A stretch of 64,000 nt of DNA from Chaunax sp. Z400 (Eukaryota > Chordata > Actinopteri > Lophiiformes > Chaunacidae), in NCBI GenBank assembly GCA_037577475.1, contig CM075184.1:15924094-15988093 (forward strand). Direction: 5' to 3'. The notes under the pieces are model-generated. The model was not told the DNA's origin. It was given only the letters and a program-made list of their open reading frames with translations, and did no database searches. Positions within the stretch are counted from its first letter, which is position 1; every line of letters starts with the position of its first letter. Shown here in pieces: positions 27,701 to 37,075 of the stretch. Made by a program: the position numbers and the translations under genes.

Positions 27701-30700
27701 AGTGTCTCACCATGGGGGCAACAGGAAAAGTGCAGGTATGTCAAAACGTCATTGTGGCTTCAATTTAGTGAGAAAACTGCAGTCTACGTATATTTAAACT
27801 AGAACGGCAGTCAGTAATGCACATACCAAAGATCAAACAGTCCCTTTAATCCAGTCAAGCCTTGTACAAAATCAAATTAACCCTGTAACCATAGTTTAAG
27901 GTTACTGGATTTTTGTACACACTAATTGATAACAACAAACATCAGGCTAAATATGCCTGATGTTTTCCATCAAGATCCAGACAATATTCCATGAGAAATT
28001 AAAGAAAATGTTGAAAAATGCCTTATGTTGCAATGTAAAAAAAGAATAAATAAATAAATAAATATCTATCTATCCATCCATCCATCCATCCATCCTGGAT
28101 CTGCATTTGCATAATCCTGCTAACAAACCAACCAACAAACAAACAAGCACAGGTGAAAACTTAATGTCCTGGGCAAAGTGAATAATAACTACTAATGCAA
28201 CTACTGAAAGCACCAATGTTAACTTTTTTTTTTTTTTTTACTGGAGTGCAATGTAGAAATTAGCTTACAGCAGTGGGAAAATGCATACTTATTTTATACT
28301 TCTTCAGAGTTATAAGCTATTAATAAGCTTTTAAATAAAACAATTTATATATTATAGAATACAAAAAAAAGGGTTTATACATGCCTTTATAAAATATGTG
28401 CAGATATCCAGCCACAAATCGATCAACTATAATGTGTTTAAGGTTAGGTTACACCATAGAGGACACTGAGGCCGGGCAAGTTGCCATTGGAACCCCCATG
28501 TGGAGGATAGTATTGGAGACCGCAGAGGAACCACTGGGATGGCAGATCACCTTTTAGCTGGCTGGAGCAGGAGAGCACTTGGGTATGGAGTCATTTGCCA
28601 GCCAGTGTATGAAGTTCTGAGGTTAATATATTACCTACTTGGGTGGCTAAGATGTCAGCTAGTAGCTACTAGCATCTGAGACTAAACCAACAAGTTTAAA
28701 AAAACTAATAATAACTGAAAGATGCATCAATTATTTCAATGTTATCTGGTGTGTTCTATGGCAGGCAGAGTGGACATATATTTAATTTACTATATTGTGT
28801 CTTTGGGTCATTTATAAACTACATTTTTTTCCTGGTAGTTTTCTATTGGTTTTGTATTGCACTGCTATTATACTTTGAAATCATTGGCAAGAAAGGGGCG
28901 GTGATATGTTAAAAAAGAAATTCCCCAATGTGCCACTCTGATGTAGTTATTGACTCCAGGTCTGATCAATTGTGATGGAATCATGACACCCGGGTGCCAA
29001 TTTTCTTTTCCTAGGAAGTATGGCAATGGTAAGAGTTGAAACCTGCATGTATGCACTTTTTTTGGTGTAAAAATGAAAATACAGTCAGCTCAATTAGCAG
29101 TGTCCCTGGACCTAGTGTGCATCAAACCAGTATGAAACTGGCTCAGCAGCTCCACTGATATCAATCTGGTATTCCCAAGCTTAAACATTGCTGTGAAGTA
29201 ACTGTTTAATCAATAAGAGAGCACATCACTGGAATCTATATTCACTGCACTCTCCTATCGCCTTACTCAATCTACCATCACATAAGAACCCAAACGTCAG
29301 TTCTTGCCAGGATGCTGCTACACACAAGCACCTAATGCAATTTTGTTATAACAGATTCTATTTGGCTGCACAAAACTACACATAAAATATCATCACCTAC
29401 ATGATATTCAACACTAGTTGTGATATGTGACGCTTTCAGTCTCCATCCACACTTGTACAGTAAGCAACAGGTATTAAGATGCCCTTAAAGCAGCCAGATT
29501 TGCCCATATTTACAGTTCTGGATAATCTGGCATGTCAGTTTTCCAACAATATCAGACATGTCATGGCAAAATAAGGGCAGCTGTATCAGGAAAACAAACC
29601 AAAGTTAACTTTGCACTGACTAAAGGGTTCCCTACAGAAATATGACACGTTCCCTTAATTTTCATTCATGTTTTGTATGTACACATTAGATCACGAACAA
29701 AGATGCTGCTTTTATACTGAAACTTTTGATTTGAAAGCTTTCCTGTAATTCTATATGTTTGATAGATTTAAACTTTTGTGAGACTATTTCCTTCCTGGAA
29801 CAATTTAGCTCCTAAAACTGAGTTCAAATACTTTGTAAGACTATTTATGGAGAGCCTGTAAGCACAGTCACAGTTAACAAAACACATGACCCCATAATTA
29901 GAACAGACTGACACCAGTCATGTACAGGTATATGTTAAGCAGGTTATTCACCATTTTAGAGCATTCCTAGACTATATGGATGGATGGTTTCCCTGTGTAC
30001 ACTGTGGTAAATGTACAACAGTGATGTGCACTTAAAATTTTATTTGGTTGTAGGTAGTTTGTTTTTATTTTTTTCACATTAGAAAACAAGCCCAAACTAT
30101 CCATAATTGAAACAGCTGCAACAAACAGTGGATTAATTGATCAAGTCATTAATTGATTCAACAGATAATCTGCAATTGCTTTGGTAATGTATTAATCATT
30201 TATCATTTTTCAAGCATATCAGCAATTTGTCTTTGCCTTGTGTGATAGTAAATTTGAAGATCTTTGGGTTTTACACCATTGGTCTCACAAAACAAGCTAT
30301 TTAAAGGTATCTTCTTGGGCACAGAGGCATTTCTTAGTATTTTCCTAAATTTTATAGACCAAATGTTTGATCAAGAAAATCATAAAAAAGTGTGATTGAT
30401 AAGTTAAATCATCGCTAGTTTCAGCCCTAAAGTGACCCAAGCCTTCCACGCTTACAATCTAACTACGACCAGTGAACTTAATGATACACTTTAAAAAGAT
30501 TTGTAGGGAAAAAAACAAACTGGAGCAATTAACAGCAGAAAGGTGCCTAATTGTTCAATAGAATAAAAATTATACACATAAAGGTTGAACATAACAAAAA
30601 TTAAAATTAAAAAAACTCACCAGACGATTCTCATCAAACACTTCCAACAGCAGACGGTGCTTCCTGGGAAGAACCTGAAAGATAACATCGACCGTTTAAT

Positions 30701-33700
30701 TAAAAGACACATACAAAGTTCAACAATGAACAATGAACAATGGTCAACGAAGCCAACAACTTGTTTTTGAGAGTTTTATGGTTAAATGTGTTGTGATGTT
30801 ACAGTATATTGTAAATGAATCCTGCTTCCTGTTATGAAATTGCAAAAAATGATCTGCTGGCACATAAATGTAAGTGTAAATATTCACACAGCCGAAGAGA
30901 TAAATAGATTAAAGATTAAGTTGGTCTCACTTACTCTGAAAAAGAATTCTTCATTCCATTTTGGGTCCAGTGTCTTGACGTACCACGAGATGGGAAGGAA
31001 AAATATAATTAAGATAAAATATGAGTCACAAAATTACAGTAGAATAAGTCTAACTCCAAATGCAGATGTTCGTGCACCTTTTTTATTGTTTTAGTCTGAA
31101 GACTTGTGATCTCTCCGTTTACAGGGTCATAGAGAGAGAGTCTTGTATATGGATCACTGCAAGAAAAAGAGGGACACATTTAATTCAAGTATGATGTTAA
31201 TCTACAACGATTTGAACATTTAGGATCTATTTTCTGCTCCTGTACACAGTCAGCAGGTGTGCATAACTGGCCTGAGCCCGCCTACTTTAACAATTGACCA
31301 ATTCTAAATGACTGAGAAAAGATATACATCCTTAACTTTGATTTTTAATTATTCAAATTAACGCTTAAATATACATTTAAGACTAAAATAATCCTTTCTG
31401 AAAATAAAAGTAGAGCACAACATTCATTAGGCGTCTATCATGTGTGAAGTCTGGACTAATGACAACAGCCCATTTTATGTTGGCCCAGTCATCATGGTGT
31501 ACAGGTTGTTCAGCAGCAGATCATGAGAAAAGTCCAGTTGCAGTCTCAGTATTACACAACTCATCCAAAATGGAAATCCTAGTCTGCATTTAGCGTCACT
31601 GTCTGATCAGATCAAGTATTGCATTCAACATTAAAAACCTTACAATAATGGCTCCAGCAGGTTTATGCTCAATGAAAAGTTGAGTTTAGTTGTTAATTTA
31701 TAATAATTTGAGGCACTGTGACATGCATTAAAACCACATCCATCAATGACTTCACATTATCCATGACCCAGTCTCAATGCTACTTGAAGCCCGCAGCAAT
31801 ATTGAGTCATCACTGATGTATTACTGGTGTTATGTAAGATAGGGTGAATGAACTGTACTTATATAGCACCTTTCCAGTCTGACTGACCACTCAAAGCACT
31901 TTACAACACAAGCCAGCTCTCATTCATAGGGTTGTTGGCAGAGGCTATCATGCAAGGTGCCACCTGCTCATCAGGAGAAATATCCAATCACTTCACTCAC
32001 ACATCAGATTTATTGCACTATTTGCCATCTCAGTCTTTCACAGAGTGGTGAACCGTTCCCCATCTTTACTTCAGAGAGACTCAGCCTCTCTGGATGCTCT
32101 TTTTATTCCCAGTCATGTTACTAACCTGTTGCCAGTCAACCTCATTAATTTTGAGATGTTCCATCAGGTGTTTTCTTTTAGCATTTCACAACTTTTTCAG
32201 TGTTTTGTTGCCATTGTCTAAACTTTTTTTTGAAATGTGTTGCTGGCATCAAATTCAAAATGGACAAATGTAATTTTCAAAAAACAACAAAATTTCTCAT
32301 TTTCAACATTTGATATGTTGACTTTGTGCTACTTTCACTTTTCACTTTACTTGGGGTTTCAATGTTTTGCAAATCATCACATTCAGTTTCCATTTACTGT
32401 ACATTTTACAAAGCGTCCCAACTTGTTTGAAACAGGTTTGTAGCGTCATTGCCCTGAGAAAGTTTTCTCAGTGAATTTATAACCTCTTTCTACTCTTCTG
32501 CAAGAGTTGAGCACAAGCTGATGGATAATACAGTGATAGCTGATGGTAGACCACAAAACTAGTGGTGTTTTGTTTTGCTGTCTGCTAATGCCATCATGTA
32601 GCACACTCCCCTTCCTCTCATCTAACCAAAGTCAGGTGTGTGGTCTGCATGGTAGAGAGTGTGGCCTGCACGGCTAAGTTGGGGATTTTTCATGCAACCA
32701 GGTCTCCATTATCACCGTAATCCGCAGTCTCAAATTGTCCAGTTTGTTGAGGAGAGAGCAGACCTTGTTGTGAAAGATGCTAGGTACAGCAGGTTCATGT
32801 GTGGTCACTATAGCCTGGCTTGGATCCCGTCTCACTTGCCACAGTTCTCTCTCCTCTCTGCCAGATTGCTGGTTGAGTAATCTCCACCAGGATAGAGTTC
32901 AACACTTTGGAGGCACGCCCAGTACAATAGTCTCTTGAATGCAGGATCTTGGTTCGGGTCTTAATTTTAGATGGAAATCTGCTGCCTACTGGAGAGCGCT
33001 GAGCCGCTGCATCTACACGCATGTTGCATACTTAGCAACTTATGGTACCAACAGGTACTTCTACAGTAGGACTGAGGGAACTCTTCTGAGCTGGCCGTGT
33101 TGTTCAAAATCCCTTTGAAGGCAAAAGTTTAAAAAATACATTAAAAAAAGGCTTCACGGTCCGGATCATGCCTCTTGTAAGCCCAGATGTGGGCGGCGGG
33201 CTGCTAGTTGGTGACCCCTGTTATAGAGGATGCCATTTTGGCAAGTTTTTATTGTCCAGCTTTACTGAAGTGGATAAAGTGACAGGAAATATCAACTTCA
33301 TATGTGTGGGGAAATTATGGTTTGGATTTTACAGAAAGGTAATACAATAGCATGACATGCCCTACAAAATTTTGAGGAAATTTGCAGAAGAATTAGTTGT
33401 AAACAACTTTCTAGTAACTTTCAAGTAAATCATAAAGAAAACAGAATCTGGCTTATCAAATGTGAGGATTTGTTTTCTCTTTGAAGTATTATATGTTTGG
33501 GTTTTGGACTGTTGCTCCAACAAAACAAGCAAATTTAAAATATCAAGTCATCTTGGGGTCTGGGAAATTTTGACACTGTTTTTTGACATGTTACAAAGCA
33601 AGTCTAATATATTAATTGAGAAATAATCAACAGATTAATACTCAGCCTCAATTAATGGATAAGTCAAACGCAAGAATGATGAACAAAAACTATTTTAATA

Positions 33701-35964
33701 ATTGATTCCACAAAATAATGGCAAAATATTTGAATGGCTCTAGCTTCTTAGTGAAAATGTCGTGTGATAATATCTTCTTGTCTTAGCAATGCTAAACAGA
33801 AAAATAAAGATATTTTATTATGTTATAACAGTTTAATGAAGAAAACAATTAGCAGGATAATTTATTTGTTAGACTAATAGTCAGTTGCAGCCTTGTGTTA
33901 ATGTTAACTATGTACCACTTACCTGGCTCCAAGTATATCTTTTTTGGCTAGTCCAATTCCTGCAATGACTTTCACTTTTAAGATTCTGGATTCCTCCTGA
34001 AATAACCAAAAAAAAAAGGTCTAATGAGTTCATTCATTCTTTCTTATGCTTATCCTCTGTAGGGTCGCAGGGGGCTGGAGCCCATCCCAGCTGACTTCGG
34101 GCGGGAGCCAGGGTTCTCCCTGGACAAGTCGCCAGTTCATCACAGGGCAACACATAGAAAGACAAACAACCAACCATTCTCACAAACATTCACGCCTACG
34201 GTCAATTTAGAGTCATCAATTCACCTATATTACATGTTTTTGGTGGTGGTGGTGGGAGGAAGCCGGAGAACCCGGAGGGAACCCACGCAGACATGGGGAG
34301 AACATGTAAACTCCACACAGAAAATGTCAAGTTGGATTTGAACCCATGACCTTCTTGCTGTGAGGCAACAACATTACCCACTGCACCACCTTGCCACCCT
34401 CTAATGAGTTTATGAATATGATAATGTCATAAAAACAGAGAACTTTACAGAGTACTTTATTCATCTTGATGGAAATACAAGACGCAAATCATAAACTAAA
34501 CAACATCATGACAGTCAAAGAGAAACATAAGAAAAGAATATAATAAAAACAAAAGCAGCTCAGCTCATTTTCCCCATTGCATTGCACCTGTAAGCAATAG
34601 TCCCATGATAGTTTGAACCTCATAATATGACTCATTGACCATGAGAAACCTAACCCTGGAATTTGGAATCACATTGATATCATTATAAGTTTGATAGTTA
34701 TCCAAGAAAATTGTATTTCACTGTGGTTTTCTTAAGGATCTAGTTCAGCAAGATAAGATATTCCTTTATTAGTCCCACAGTGGGGAAATTCTCAGTATTG
34801 CAGCAGCATGGTGTGCAGAAGCACAGTGGGGGAGGGGAAAAAGATCAAAAATACAATACTATAAAGACTTTTCAAAACTTTTCAACATTTGTCAAATTTG
34901 ACACCTAACTCAATTATCACAGTTCCAGCTACAATTTGATTTTAGCTGCAAGTCTGTATCTTTATTATTTTATCTCACTGTAGTTCATTTTTCCTGAGCC
35001 ACATACATTTAAACATTCTGGATCACCAGATCTGAAATATTAATTGGATCCAGATCATACTCTGATATGTGGTGGTCATCCTGTAATTTTTGTCCGAAAC
35101 TTGTAGGTATTGATTATGAAAATCTGGATCACCACCAAAATCTAATGGATTGGGCCTCACCCTACCTCTCAAAAAAAAAAGAAAAAAATTAATCAAAATC
35201 TGTTGTGAACTTTTTGACTGATCGTCAAACCAGCAGCGGCAAAAACACTAGAAAGGTTACAAACTAGAAACTTTAAAGAGAGCTGTACATTACATATATA
35301 AATCAATAGCAAAGTATTGAATCAGAATACTACTAAAGAAAACAACCCCCCTTCTGTCTTATCCCATGAATGTGTGGGTTTAATGTGAATCCCTCTCATG
35401 CGCATGCTATGCAGACCCCCAGTTTCATCAGGGTTGCCAAGTATTGTCAGGATGTTACATCATCTTGACAATACTTGGCACTTGTGCACATTCCCACAAC
35501 CCCAGCCTCGTGTATGCTTTTATTGTCAAATTAATGAATCATCCGGAGATTTCGCAATCGATCCCTGGCTTGGGGCATAACTACAATATGGCCCTAACGA
35601 TGTTATCCGGACTGAGAGCTGTGACAACATGAATTTTGCGCAGGGAAATTCAGTCGAGAGGCGTTAACAGCCTGTGGGGTTTCCTGGTTTGAAACAGCTA
35701 AAAGGTTCTTTAATATGGAAGTCGGGAATAGCATTAGCTGAGAAGTGGTCGAGCTTATCAGTGGAATCGATTTGAACACATATCGATATAACTAGTTAGA
35801 GTTAGTAAGCGTTGTCCCCCCCCCCCCGGACATTAGTTATTTAGCAACAGTTAGCATTAACTAGTTAGCCAACGACGTGGTCACATGAGCAGACTCATTA
35901 AAGGCTGATAGGAGTTTACCTCGTCTGTCAGAAGTCCTCGGATCTGAGGAGAAAGTGCAGCCAT
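7344..35964 (-). CDS. nedd4: NEDD4-family HECT E3 ubiquitin-protein ligase (C2-4xWW-HECT), 29 coding exons, short form
   Basis: NEDD4 ligases take ubiquitin from an E2 on a HECT cysteine and pass it to membrane and endocytic substrates that bind the WW domains through PY motifs. Exons, start to stop: 35964-35920, 33996-33923, 31156-31078, 30973-30935, 30674-30621, 17174-17124, 16721-16660, 16493-16397, 16045-15882, 15796-15682, 13533-13366, 13277-13194, 12992-12873, 12725-12468, 12180-12103, 11943-11889, 11788-11730, 11059-10994, 10798-10569, 9990-9869, 9721-9651, 9495-9400, 9307-9234, 9144-9084, 8993-8934, 8838-8731, 8629-8533, 8355-8283, 7446-7344. They total 2763 bases with consistent phase, giving 920 residues (about 900 in the human short form). 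Residues such as IAGIGLAKKDILGAS and the ending ENAQGFDGVD favour NEDD4 over NEDD4L. The acceptor of the exon at 13277 is the least certain junction. The teleost copy (a or b) cannot be decided here. Confidence 0.95.
7917..7939. repeat. (ATTC)n tetranucleotide repeat in the last nedd4 intron
   Basis: Five to six copies of attc between the last two nedd4 exons. There is no sign of function. Confidence 0.85.
11730..16045 (-). CDS. nedd4: nedd4 exons 9-17: four WW domains and linkers
   Basis: WW domains bind PPxY motifs in substrates. WW1 (about residues 187-220, exon 16045-15882) has PPGWEERQDNLGRTYFVNHE and ends TTQWQRP. WW2 (about 352-381, exon 12992-12873) has PPGWEEKRDNKGRRYFVNHN and ends SWTRP. 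WW3 (about 442-474) spans exon 12725-12468 and the next exon: AGWEVRSAPCGRPFFIDH, TTTW, then EDPRLK. WW4 (about 493-526) spans exons 11943-11889 and 11788-11730: PGWEERVHSDGRIFYIDH, then NTKTTQWDDPRL. All eight signature tryptophan/proline positions (W and the C-terminal W with a following P) are present. Exon 15796-15682 holds TRRQISEPYD, a conserved linker. Exon 12725-12468 carries a 15-alanine run before WW3. Confidence 0.93.
12662..12709. repeat. nedd4: (CTG)16 / (CAG)16 tract in nedd4 coding exon 14
   Basis: Sixteen perfect CTG units on the plus strand, CAG on the coding strand. The exon begins in phase 0 with AAA ACC ACA GAT GCA CCA, so the tract is read as GCA and gives alanine residues 391-405, followed by GTA (valine). 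Downstream the same frame runs into WW3 without a stop, which confirms the alanine reading. The neighbouring frame would read glutamine, but leads away from WW3. Confidence 0.9.
14640..15125 (-). mobile_element. hAT-type transposon relic with a degenerate BED zinc finger
   Basis: It lies in the nedd4 intron between exons 15796 and 13533. On the minus strand near 14895-14745 a frame reads WGYFGYPKKT, then FPVCKKCGRKAAA, a stop, GNMSN, a stop, and LHKHHP. The order W-x-x-F, C-x2-C, G-N-x-S-N, and H-x-x-HHP is the BED finger signature found in teleost hAT (ZBED-like) transposases. Two in-frame stops show that it is dead. 'ataccgtggtatacc' near 15104 may belong to an end of the element. The limits given are approximate. 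Confidence 0.6.
16397..17174 (-). CDS. nedd4: nedd4 exons 6-8: end of C2, shared by both forms
   Basis: Exon 6 (17174-17124) encodes TRDDFLGQVDVPLNQIP and is where both start forms converge. Exon 7 (16721-16660) encodes ERPYSFKDFLLHPR. Exon 8 (16493-16397) encodes HKSRVKGHLRLKMTYLPK, followed by an acidic stretch that leads to the WW region. Exon 7 has a weak donor (GTTGGC). The words match NEDD4 closely (RDDFLGQVDVPL, KSRVKG, LRLKMTYLPK). The motif SRVKGHLRLKM is the last strand region of C2. Confidence 0.93.
17240..17261. repeat. (AC)n dinucleotide repeat
   Basis: About ten AC units with one interruption, just inside the intron upstream of nedd4 exon 6. Confidence 0.85.
18718..18960 (+). 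repeat. Teleost dispersed repeat ('gtgatggaatgtaactaagt')
   Basis: It begins with gtgatggaatgtaactaagt and continues with 'gagtatttccattttctgct' and 'ctccactacatttgggaggc'. This is the start of a very common teleost non-autonomous element rich in short 'actaagta / tacttt' words. It is truncated on the right. The name is not known to me. Confidence 0.6.
22229..23557 (-). CDS. nedd4: nedd4 alternative first coding exon (long form N-terminus)
   Basis: An uninterrupted frame of 443 codons starts MARRLRLHFASRRSNT and includes PLRRCSSLVIFPKSP, both close to the unique N-terminus of the long human NEDD4 form as I recall it. It ends at a clean donor (AAG then GTGAGT at 22228-22223) in phase 0. The exon-6 acceptor (CAG then ACACGAGAT at 17174) is also phase 0, giving a junction NSK then TRDDFLG. 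The product would be about 1266 residues and would lack exons 1-5, so it keeps only the C-terminal part of C2. The segment is rich in serine and proline (GSGSDGGSCSSSMASDPGY), and looks disordered. It must use its own promoter inside the intron. The frame stays open past the donor to 22166, but that part is intron. Confidence 0.85.
25153..25695. mobile_element. MITE with TTAAAGGGA inverted termini (TTAA-flanked)
   Basis: The left end is ttaaagggatagttcacc (25153-25170); the right end, read in reverse complement, is ttaaagggacagttcactgc (25695-25676). The two agree at 16 of the first 18 bases. Flanking TTAA is typical of piggyBac-like insertions, but the class is inferred. The interior of about 500 bases has no transposase frame. 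Confidence 0.7.
25790..25965 (-). mobile_element. tRNA-related SINE relic
   Basis: Read on the minus strand, 'cactcgcttggtcggtagag' near 25955 resembles an A box, and 'gggttccattcccacc' near 25890 resembles a B box. The tail words 'gcatgtcttcccctgctctc' and 'attcctgtctcctc' are typical of a widespread teleost SINE-like repeat. It is diverged and is not a functional tRNA. Confidence 0.6.
27335..27360. repeat. (TG)n dinucleotide repeat
   Basis: Two TG runs with a single TC interruption, inside a nedd4 intron. Confidence 0.85.
28045..28096. repeat. Compound (AATA)n (ATCT)n (ATCC)n tetranucleotide repeat
   Basis: A run of aata units changes to atct and then to atcc units, as expected of a microsatellite that has changed its unit by point mutation. 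Confidence 0.85.
30100..30430. repeat. Dispersed teleost repeat, copy A ('attaattgatt' family)
   Basis: It contains 'ggattaattgatcaagtcat', 'caacagataatctgcaattg' and ends near 'agtttcagccct'. These words resemble a common teleost repeat that starts or ends with gagctgcaactaacgatta-like sequence. A second diverged copy is at 33530-33900. It is placed in the nedd4 intron upstream of the long-form exon. Confidence 0.5.
30621..35964 (-). CDS. nedd4: nedd4 exons 1-5: start and first part of the C2 domain
   Basis: Exon 1 (35964-35920) encodes MAALSPQIRGLLTDE. Exon 2 (33996-33923) starts C2 with RILKVKVIAGIGLAKKDILG. Exon 3 (31156-31078) carries SDPYTRLSLYD and QTKTIKK; exon 4 (30973-30935) is TLDPKWNEEFFFR; exon 5 (30674-30621) is HRLLLEVFDENRL. 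C2 domains bind calcium and acidic phospholipids, and in this family target the enzyme to membranes and help hold it inactive. The conserved SDPY, DPKWNE and FDEN motifs sit in the calcium-loop regions. Exon 3 has a weak donor (GTGCAC). C2 is completed by exons 6-8. Confidence 0.93.
31858..31990. repeat. Dispersed teleost repeat fragment ('tatatagcacctttccagtc')
   Basis: The words tatatagcacctttccagtc and 'gaccactcaaagcactttac' are typical of a frequent fish repeat. It is incomplete and runs into the next element at about 32010. Confidence 0.55.
32010..32443. mobile_element. Second copy of the tacaacactgattcc-type element, left-truncated
   Basis: It shares the interior order with the 5525-6013 copy: 'gatgctctttttattcccag', 'catgttactaacctgttgcc', then a right end 'gcgtcccaacttgtttgaaa' and 'caggtttgta'. 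The expected left terminus is missing. It lies in the nedd4 intron between exons 2 and 3. Confidence 0.6.
32690..33020 (-). mobile_element. Non-LTR retrotransposon endonuclease-region relic
   Basis: On the minus strand a frame reads SLLNKLDNLRLRITVIMETW followed by LHEKSP. The pattern 'S-x-x-N-K-[ML]-D-x-L-x-x-x' then '[FM]-x-E-T-W-L' is the start of the apurinic endonuclease domain in a common teleost LINE. Upstream, degenerate coding-like sequence extends to about 33020. It is a short, dead fragment. Confidence 0.55.
33530..33900. repeat. Dispersed teleost repeat, copy B ('attaattgag' family)
   Basis: It contains 'attaattgagaaataatcaa', 'taataattgattccacaaaa' and 'gactaatagtcagttgcagc'. 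It looks related to the 30100-30430 repeat but is diverged, and ends close to nedd4 exon 2. Confidence 0.45.
34023..34400 (+). repeat. Abundant teleost repeat ('agccggagaacccggaggga'), long copy
   Basis: Ordered words 'gggtcgcagggggctggagc', 'catcacagggcaacacatag', agccggagaacccggaggga, 'gacatggggagaacatgtaa' and 'accttcttgctgtgaggcaa' match one of the commonest interspersed repeats in spiny-rayed fish. Other copies in this window are at 36900-37075 (reverse) and 41185-41332 (forward). It lies in nedd4 intron 1. Confidence 0.75.
34745..34850 (+). repeat. SINE-like dispersed repeat ('aagataagatattcctttat')
   Basis: It begins aagataagatattcctttat and continues 'agtcccacagtggggaaatt', a familiar teleost repeat. 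It is only about 100 bases long. Confidence 0.55.
35040..35240. repeat. Fragment of the fish repeat with 'ctggatcaccaccaaaatct'
   Basis: The words 'gaaaatctggatcaccacca' and 'aatcaaaatctgttgtgaac' belong to the same degenerate family as the fragments near 4158, 53555, 55430 and 63905. Confidence 0.45.
35435..35480. repeat. Short near-perfect inverted repeat (hairpin) in nedd4 intron 1
   Basis: The left arm gccaagtattgtcaggatg (35436-35454) pairs with the right arm catcttgacaatacttggc (35461-35479). Only one position is a G-T wobble, and the loop has six bases. One more T-A pair extends the stem at 35435 and 35480. See findings. Confidence 0.8.
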
Positions 35965-36260
35965 AATATCCTCGCCCTTCTTCCTCCCAACGAGAGACAA
36001 CAACAAGGAGACAAAGGTTCGGACAACTCCTGTTGTTTTTAGTTACTTCTCAGCCTGTGTAATGTCCTCTGTGTGTTTACGAAGGAAGTTAGATACCGTG
36101 AACCTGACCTAGTAGTGAGTTGTGTCACCGTCGTCACTGTATTCATCCTCCTACTTTATCTCCTCCTCCTTTTCCTTCTCCTCCTCTTCCTCCTCTTCTC
36201 TTTTCCGTCGCTCGTGGCTGCTGCAGCCTTTGAAATCCACGGCGAGGGCAAGTGAATGCA
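35965..36260 (-). promoter_or_regulatory. nedd4: Probable 5' UTR and promoter region of the nedd4 short form
   Basis: It is immediately upstream of the ATG at 35964 on the minus strand. The tract at 36145-36215 is very pyrimidine-rich on the plus strand (repeated tcctcctc), which is purine-rich on the gene strand. I see no clear TATA box. It is assigned by position only. Confidence 0.35.
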
Positions 36261-36559
36261 TCATCGGTGTTTTACTCGATATATTTGCTGATGAGTGGTG
36301 AACACATTCGTATTTAGAAATATAAGTACACTCAAGTGATTTAAAAACGAGCCAGTTTATGTGCAGACCCGCCCGGGTAGTTTGGGTCGCATGAAAAAAA
36401 CAAACCTGTTTTTGTTCCTTGTTAACTTTTAATGATTTTCTTAATTTGATAAGTAATAAAAACAAAGTGACAGAACAAAAATAACACTAATAACATAAGC
36501 ACCATAAATTTCTCAGGTGACACAGCAATAGTATACAATATCTTACACATTTTATCAGT

Positions 36560-36880
36560 AATCAGTGTGTCCCCCATCAGCAGCGATTCCAGCAGTAATC
36601 CTCCTCCTCATGGACTGGCACACCCTCCAGATGTCATTTTATGGAATGGAGGCCCACTCTTTGGTCAGAGCTGCCTGGAGTTGCTGCTGAGTTTGTAGAG
36701 GATGTTCTCACTGTTACATTAAGTCACTCAACCCCACAGGTGTTCAATGGGGTTTAGGTCAGGGCTCATCACTGGCCAGTCCAGAACTATGACGTCATTC
36801 TCCTCCAGAAACTGGATGGTGTCCCGTCAGCACGGCGCCAGTGTAAAGTCATCCAGCTTGATGTCCATCCTGTCCCATAA
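36560..36880 (-). pseudogene. Tc1-like transposase C-terminal fragment, degenerate
   Basis: On the minus strand a frame reads FLEENDVIVLDWPVMSPDLN and continues PIEHLWG; after a shift it reads QLQAALTKEWASIP, a stop, then QSMRRRITAGIAADGGHT. The motif SPDLNPIEHLWG, followed by the SMRRR...GGHT ending, is diagnostic of Tc1-family transposases. The DDE aspartates upstream are missing, and there is a stop and at least one frameshift. Confidence 0.75.
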
Positions 36881-36899
36881 TTTTTCATTGTTTTGGCAT

Positions 36900-37075
36900 A
36901 TAAAGGCTTAGGCGTAGTGGGTAGTACTGTTGCCTCACAGCAAGAAGATTCTGGGCTCAAATCCACCTGAACATGCAATATAGGTGAATTGGTGACTCTA
37001 AATTGCCCATAGGTGTGATTGTTAGTGTCAATGGTTGTTTGTCTTTCTATGTGTTGTCCCTGTGATAAACTGGCT
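36900..37075 (-). repeat. Abundant teleost repeat ('agccggagaacccg' family), short reverse copy
   Basis: 'tgttgcctcacagcaagaag', 'gtgactctaaattgcccata' and 'gtctttctatgtgttgtccc' are the reverse complement of the words in the copy at 34023-34400. The middle section (the agccggag block) is deleted. Confidence 0.65.

Larger units (their letters stand above)
23558..30620 (-). other. nedd4 intron upstream of the long-form first exon
   Basis: About 7 kb. The part next to 23558 must hold the promoter and 5' UTR of the long form if that form is made here, but I see no TATA box or CpG-dense block that I can defend. The intron holds a TTAA-flanked MITE (25153-25695), a tRNA-like SINE relic (25790-25965), a TG repeat, tetranucleotide repeats near 28045-28096 and a dispersed repeat at 30100-30430. 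The open frames here carry no recognisable domain. Confidence 0.6.

Noticed and set aside
35435..35480. microRNA precursor
   Set aside because: The stem and loop total about 46 bases, short for a vertebrate precursor, and no known seed was recognised; it is kept only as a hairpin.
7344..35964. NEDD4L rather than NEDD4
   Set aside because: C2 start IAGIGLAKKDILGAS, linker TRRQISE, the LLPTSSGLPPGWEEK run and the GFDGVD end are closer to NEDD4; the neighbour rfx7 agrees.
36073..36255. Leucine-rich open frame of 60 codons
   Set aside because: It comes from a tcctcctc pyrimidine tract upstream of nedd4; low complexity and no start or splice support.
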